A stretch of DNA of 64,000 bases from assembly GCA_035610365.1 (NCBI GenBank), contig CM069432.1, forward strand, positions 224,896,532 through 224,960,531, given 5' to 3'. A model generated the notes under the pieces. The model worked only from the letters and a program-made list of their open reading frames with translations, did no database searches and had not been told where the DNA came from. Source of the DNA: Aquatica leii. Taxonomy: Eukaryota; Arthropoda; Insecta; Coleoptera; Lampyridae. Shown here in pieces: positions 59,716 to 64,000 of this stretch (positions within the stretch are counted from its first letter, which is position 1; each line of letters opens with the position of its first letter). A program made the translations under genes and the position numbers.

Positions 59716-61080
59716 TCAGAATTTCCTGTTGAAAAAGAATGGAGATTTGGCAATCAACGAAACATTATCAAAATCTATCTTGTGACCTGTAGTAAAATGA
59801 TGTTCAGCGACCGCAGACTTGGAAGTATACCTTTTCCTTATACAACGATCATGTTCTGAAATGCGAGTAATGACGTAACGACCGGTTTTACTAATGTAGA
59901 CTAAACTACATGAACAAGGAATTTGGTATACATCTTGAGATGAAAGTGTAGGAAACAAAGAAGTTTCCCTATTTAATCTGTACCCTTGTAAATGTAGGGT
60001 AAAAAGGCTAGTTTCGGATTGAATTCGGGAGTAGAAATGTAATCGAGTACGTGGATGTAGACGACGATTAATAACTCTATGAATATCTTGCTTTACATAA
60101 CCATTGTTCACTAGGCTCTAGTAAGATGACGAAGTTCCGAGTCTAGATTCTCAGGTTTACAAATAGAAAAGGCACGATGAACCAAAGATTCAATAACAGA
60201 ACGTTTCTGTGCAGGATGATGATGAGACGAAGAATGAAGGTATCTTTCCGTATGGGTGGGTTTGCGAGAAACAGAATGGCTCAGAAGTACGTCGGGCTTA
60301 CGAGTCACAAAAACGTCAAGAAATGGAAGAGAACCATTACTCTCGATTTCCATAGTAAATTTGATCTCTAAGTGTTGATTGTTAAGATGATTAAGAAACT
60401 TAGACAGTTCGACATGAACATGAGGCCAAACAATAAACGTGTCGTTAACATACCTAAACCACACTTTAGGTTTCAATATTGATGATTCCAAGGCAACCGT
60501 TTCAAAAAATTCCATAAAAATGTTAGTTACAACCGGTGATAGAAGAGAACCCATAGCAACACCAGAAACCTGTTCGTAAAACTTGTTATCCAATTGGAAG
60601 TAAGTAGAGGATAGATACTTATCAATAAGAGGAACCAAACTCAAATCCTTGCCATGTTGAGACAGAATCTGTTTGATGATAATAAGCGAATTCTTAATAG
60701 AAACTTTAATAAAAAGTGAAGTAACATCAAAACTCACTAAAAAATTTTAGGGTTCAAGTTTTATAGTTTCTAGACGTTGAATAAAATGCTGAGAGTTGAG
60801 GATGTGAAAAGAGGTTTTACCTGTAAACTCGCAAAGAATGTCGGACAACAATTTGACTAGCTTGTAGGTAGGAGATTGGATAGTACTGACGATAGGTCAA
60901 AAAGGAATACCTTGTTTGTAAACTTTGGGAAGTTCGTATAGACGAGGTGGTTTAGAAATTGATGGAGTAAGTCGACGTTTAGTTTTAGGAGGTAGATTGG
61001 AAGATTTGATGATGTGGCTGACCTTACGTTCAATCCTCGAGGTCGACGGACTTCTGAACCATTCTGTTTCTTGTAAACTC
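59716..61080 (-). pseudogene. PLE reverse transcriptase + GIY-YIG endonuclease
   Basis: RT from about 61,080: SKPPRLYELPKVYKQGIPFR, VSTIQSPTYKLVKLLSDILC, FTGKTSFHILNSQHFIQRLE, then (after a stop at 60,748) VSFDVTSLFIKVSIKNSLII, LIDKYLSSTYFQLDNKFYEQ, VSGVAMGSLLSPVVTNIFME, VWFRYVNDTFIVWP, FTMEIESNGSLPFLDVFVTR, SHSVSRKPTHTERYLHSSSH. The catalytic YxDD reads YVND, so one Asp is Asn. A TAG at 60,111 separates this from the second part: RTRLHFYSRIQSETSLFTLH, VYQIPCSCSLVYISKTGRYV (GIY-YIG block, with VYIGKTGR now VYISKTGR), ITRISEHDRCIRKRYTSKSA, VAEHHFTTGHKIDF and LIAKSPFFFNRKF. The family inserts by target-primed reverse transcription. Two stops and the altered active site make it inactive. Confidence 0.92.
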
Positions 61081-61265
61081 ACCCATACGGACAGATACCT
61101 TCATGCTTCGACATTTCTACTCCTGAATCCAATCTGAAACTAGCCTTTTTACCCTACATTCACAAGGTTACAGATCAAATAGGGAAACTTTTTTGTAAGA
61201 ATTGTATTAAACCCAAATTCAACTCGACAGGCAAAATCTCTCAGATTCAACCTTCTCCCAAAGAC
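61065..61265 (+). mobile_element. Inverted, internally deleted PLE fragment
   Basis: Plus strand reads NHSVSCKLTHTDRYLHAS and then jumps to the later linker (TTCTACTCCTGAATCCAATC...TACCCTACATTCACAAGG), skipping roughly 300 bases present in the full copy. It matches 6,690-6,860 in the same orientation. It is joined head to head with the minus-strand PLE near 61,075, so both elements lost their 5' parts at this junction. Confidence 0.8.
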
Positions 61266-61269
61266 AAAT

Positions 61270-62100
61270 TTCCTACCTACACACCAATTGGTTTACGAAA
61301 TTTGTTATGATGAAACTCTTATCTAACGCCACTACCGTTTCTGTTGTTAAATGTTTTGAAAAAAATCGCTTTACTATTTTTGGCGTACTTCAAATTATTT
61401 TGTGTGATAATGCACAAGTTTTTAAAGCTTAGCAATTTACCGACTGTATCTCTAACTGTAAAGTTAATCTCTGGTGTATTGCTCGTCACTTGTCTCAAGT
61501 AAACCCTACCAAACGTATAAACAGAACTACTATATCTTCCTTCATTAACGAAAACCATCGTTGTCGAGACGAAAAAGTTTTTAAGATTGCTCAAGCCATT
61601 AATTTGTATAGACATGAAATATTTTCTACTTCGTTTCTAATGTTTGCTCGTACCGTATTTGTTCATGGATCTTTCTATGGTCCTGTTTCTGAAAATCATG
61701 CTTAGAATTTTGTATCTCATATCAAGCGTAAATAATTGAACAATTATATCTTTTCTTTACCTGCACTATCTAAAGATGTACAACCTTGCTTTTAAAAAAG
61801 CTTATGAGCAAAGTAAACCACGATATGATTTGAGGAAACGTCTTATTGTTTTCAAGGTTGACGATTTTGTCTAGAAACAGATCTATACTCTTTCAGACGC
61901 TACAAAAAATTGAGTTGCTAAACTGGCATTAAAATTTATTCTGTGTAAGGTTGTTAAAGTATATTCCCCTCTTGTTTATAAATTTTCTGATATATCTGGA
62001 AAGAATTTAGGGAAATGGCATAAAACGTTATTTTCCGATTTTGTGGCGCAAAGGCACGCTTTCTTGCATTTCCTTTAGAATTATTTAGGTGTCAAGATTC
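61270..62100 (+). pseudogene. Ty3/Gypsy integrase relic
   Basis: Plus strand: LLSNATTVSVVKCFEKNRFT, IFGVLQIILCDNAQVFKA (catalytic DN of the integrase core), LSQVNPTKRINRTTISSFIN, ENHRCRDEKVFKIAQAINLY, then SFLMFARTVFVHGSFYGP. The Glu of the DDE triad should lie in QANPTERVN; here it reads QVNPTKRIN, Glu to Lys, so the enzyme is dead. The tail YDLRKRLIVFKVDDFV and CKVVKVYSPLVYKFSDISGK then GKWH is the C-terminal part before the 3' LTR. The N-terminal HHCC part and the rest of pol are absent; the start adjoins the PLE fragment. Confidence 0.88.
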
Positions 62101-62348
62101 AAGATTTTTCCCTTCTTTTCTCCTACTTTGATTTTTCTAGTTTTAAGTTAGTTATAAGCTAGACTATACGATAAATAGTTTATGCCACGTTTAGAGTTAC
62201 GTTTGCATTAGTATCTGGTGTTTGCCTTTATTGTTGCCGTTGCGTTGTATTTTGCTGTGCGTTGTTCCTATTTTACGTTTGGTGCTGCCGTAGATTCATC
62301 ATGATGCATCTGATAGTAGCTATCAATATTTTTTTGTCAAACGGGGTG

Positions 62349-62640
62349 TGTAGCGTTTCCGTTGCTATTATTGTTTTATTTCAAATTATTTTTATTAATT
62401 AAACACATCGTTGTACGTGAACATTCCCTTATTTTTAATTTTGTGAAGTCTCTACTTTTCTGGGCAAGGTTAACTTGGTGAGTCATTTGACAGTTATGCA
62501 TTCGAACAGTCTGTGCGCAGACATGGCTATGTATAAAGTCATGTAATTTTTATTGTACTTTATATCTAAAATATCTTAATTTAAGAAGTTTGTGTTAATA
62601 ATACAAGTATATTTTTAATTTCTATTTTGTCACATATATC
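62349..62640 (+). mobile_element. Probable 3' LTR of the Gypsy element
   Basis: Follows the integrase after a short tail. A purine-rich ACGGGGTG at 62,341 precedes TGTAGCGTTTCCGTTGC, a plausible LTR start, with TATA-like TGTATAAAG near 62,531. The right border is uncertain (a CA near 62,634). Position and the TG start are the evidence; no second LTR is in the window for comparison. Confidence 0.45.
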
Positions 62641-63784
62641 TAATTTCCCCTTTTTTAATATTTTAAACTTTTTTTCAATACCGAATTTATCTACCTATAA
62701 TGTCTTTACAATTATCAGATGATAATAATTTAAATGGATTTGGTCTATCAATAAAACAAACATATCGATGGTCATAATTGTTTCTCTTTGTAAAAAAAAG
62801 CATTATTGTTATCGATGATGGTTCAGGAAAATTTAGTTGAAGTTAAAGTTAAGGCGTAGTTAAGTTATCTAAAACAGCGTTGCATTCTACAAAATGAGAT
62901 CAGCAACGTTGGAATTCGGCACGCGCGTGAGTGAAATTTGATTTGTTTTTCTTGGAACATTGGTTTGCTTTGTCTATGTGTTAACCACGAGTTTCCTTAA
63001 TAACATAACAAACGGAAATACACATATATGCCTATATAGCTTAAAATCACGCATTTTTTTATTAAGACATGATTGCAATAATTATTCCAGTAATGTTAAA
63101 GAAAAACGTATCAGCTGAACAATTTTTAGGTAAAAAAACTACTAGAAAATTTAAACGCAAACTTGCGCAAAAACATTTTACGCATTCACAAACTGCCAAA
63201 AGACAACGTAAGACAACTCAAAGTTGTTAACTAAAGTCAATAAAGTGGTCCACAATAAATTGTCTTTTCATGTTCATATTTCATTATTAAATAATTAATT
63301 TTATGATTTCAAGCTAGTAAGCATAGATGTTTTTTTGTCAAATAAAAAAGTAGGGGTGCCTAACCTAACATACGTACTTTAAAATGGATGAAAACCACCC
63401 TAATACATTAAAAATAAAGTATTGCAATTAACCGTCCCCTACACTCTAATACTTTTGCGATTATTAATAAAAAACTTAACGCGATGATTTTACTATTTGA
63501 TTTTACCTTATCTTTTTAGTTGTATTAATTGGTTTTAATAGACATACTTATGGGCTGCTTTTATTAAGGTATAGTGTAGTAGTGCGTTATTGAATTCATT
63601 CATAGATAAACAACCCGTTTGTTTGCTTAGCCCAATAACACCCAAGAAATAACTACGCAATAAAACTGTTTTATTTTAATATAAAGGTTAGATTATAACA
63701 TACTTTAGCAAATAAAGTCAAAAGTTTAAAAAAAACATTCACCCAATTTTGAAAAAAAGGACGTCCGTAAATGAGGACGCTAGG
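62641..63784. other. No gene recognised
   Basis: AT-rich. Contains the right member (63,022-63,112) of the diverged direct repeat noted near 59,050. No exon of the phosphatase gene recognised. Confidence 0.4.
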
Positions 63785-64000
63785 CGGATAAATGATATTG
63801 TTCAAAGCATCCCTTTTTAACGCACATTGTTTTTTTAAAATTTTTGCACGACCACCTAGCCTTCATATGACAAACACAACACTTCAATTGCCTGTCTAAT
63901 TTTTCTGGAAAGTGATATCCTTCACTAATGTCTATTGAATTTGGAGGTTTTCTGCGTCTATTAGCTTTTACAGACACTTTATTCTTAAAAAAGCTTCTCA
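63785..64000 (-). pseudogene. piggyBac C-terminus, runs off the window
   Basis: Minus strand: ISEGYHFPEKLDRQLKCCVC, HMKARWSCKNFKKTMCVKKG then CFEQYH, the zinc-binding tail of piggyBac transposases (LPEK..RQ..C.VC...W.C..C...LCV..CF..YH), ending at a stop near 63,782. All cysteines of the tail seem to be present, and the visible part is open to the window edge. A small hairpin CGTCC TCATTTAC GGACG follows the stop (63,761-63,778). The remainder lies beyond 64,000. Confidence 0.8.

Larger units (their letters stand above)
59260..61080 (-). mobile_element. Penelope-like element, nearly full RT and GIY-YIG
   Basis: Best preserved PLE in the window. From the 5' side on the minus strand it has the RT N-part, RT core, linker, GIY-YIG endonuclease and a 3' UTR ending near 59,270 at the same terminus as the 7.5-kb copy. 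It lies in the presumed phosphatase intron, antisense to that gene. It is truncated at the 5' end, where a second PLE piece in opposite orientation is joined. Confidence 0.9.

Noticed and set aside
1..64000. CRISPR arrays, operons, bacterial promoters or rRNA genes
   Set aside because: No regularly spaced repeats, no ribosome-binding-site-led gene strings; the only host gene has spliceosomal introns.
55947..64000. Further rdgC/PPEF exons (GDLHGQ upstream; the segment after SKYR downstream)
   Set aside because: I looked for these motifs in all plus-strand frames and could not recognise them; they may lie outside the window or be too short to see by eye.

Overview
The window is AT-rich animal DNA with the look of an insect chromosome, possibly a beetle; the order is a guess. 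It holds almost no host coding sequence. Long AT-rich stretches alternate with decayed transposons of the kinds common in insect genomes: piggyBac, IS630/Tc1/mariner, pogo, Jockey-type LINE, Ty3/Gypsy and Penelope-like elements (PLEs). There are no bacterial features. The only host gene I can support is two short exons of a PPEF/rdgC-type calcium-regulated protein phosphatase at 58,071-58,322 (+), with GT/AG borders and a 48-base intron between them. The rest of that gene lies in parts I could not recognise or outside the window.

Layout. 0.8-1.3 kb: piggyBac N-terminal fragment. 2.80-4.33 kb: nearly intact IS630-type transposon with about 160-bp terminal inverted repeats (TIRs) and TA target duplications. 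5.3 kb: CpG-rich palindrome. 6.6-7.6 kb: PLE 3' half. 10.0-10.4 kb: piggyBac remnant. 11.16-12.04 kb: near-perfect fold-back with about 390-bp arms. 12.4-13.4 kb: CpG-richer block that may be a promoter or 5' UTR. 13.96-16.57 kb: decayed Jockey-type LINE. 16.6-19.9 kb: featureless. 19.9-21.4 kb: relic of an unnamed insect repeat protein. 21.6-22.4 kb: IS630-type relic. 23.5-25.3 kb: piggyBac. 25.3-29.0 kb: featureless.

29.3-36.7 kb is a nested structure. An old large inverted repeat has a pogo element (30,448-34,903, TA duplications) at its centre, and the pogo transposase is itself split by a solo LTR (31,126-32,623, CTTT duplications). 37.0-38.0 kb piggyBac, 38.1-39.4 kb a second PLE family, 39.6-42.2 kb a Tc1-like relic next to a 688-bp tandem duplication, 42.6-43.9 kb another IS630-type relic, 45.8-47.0 kb Gypsy, 47.9-48.5 kb a dispersed repeat.

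49,133-54,186 is a piggyBac flanked by TTAA and split by two later insertions that I can place to the base. One is a solo LTR (52,301-53,337, CCAT duplications). The other is a 1.85-kb unit (50,294-52,140, TATAC duplications) coding for a SWIM-like zinc finger plus a YqaJ-type PD-(D/E)XK nuclease. Removing either insertion restores the piggyBac reading frame. The nuclease unit is the best candidate for an under-described mobile system here. 54.2-54.6 kb mariner fragment, 55.8 kb a MITE, 58.1-58.3 kb the phosphatase exons, 59.3-61.3 kb two PLE pieces in opposite orientation, 61.3-62.6 kb Gypsy integrase, and from 63.8 kb to the window end a piggyBac C-terminus.

The genes do not form a pathway; the window is a record of layered insertion. 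Three PLE-derived 3' ends and both arms of the fold-back share a CTGANGA / stem / GAAA-type core resembling the hammerhead ribozymes known from PLEs.
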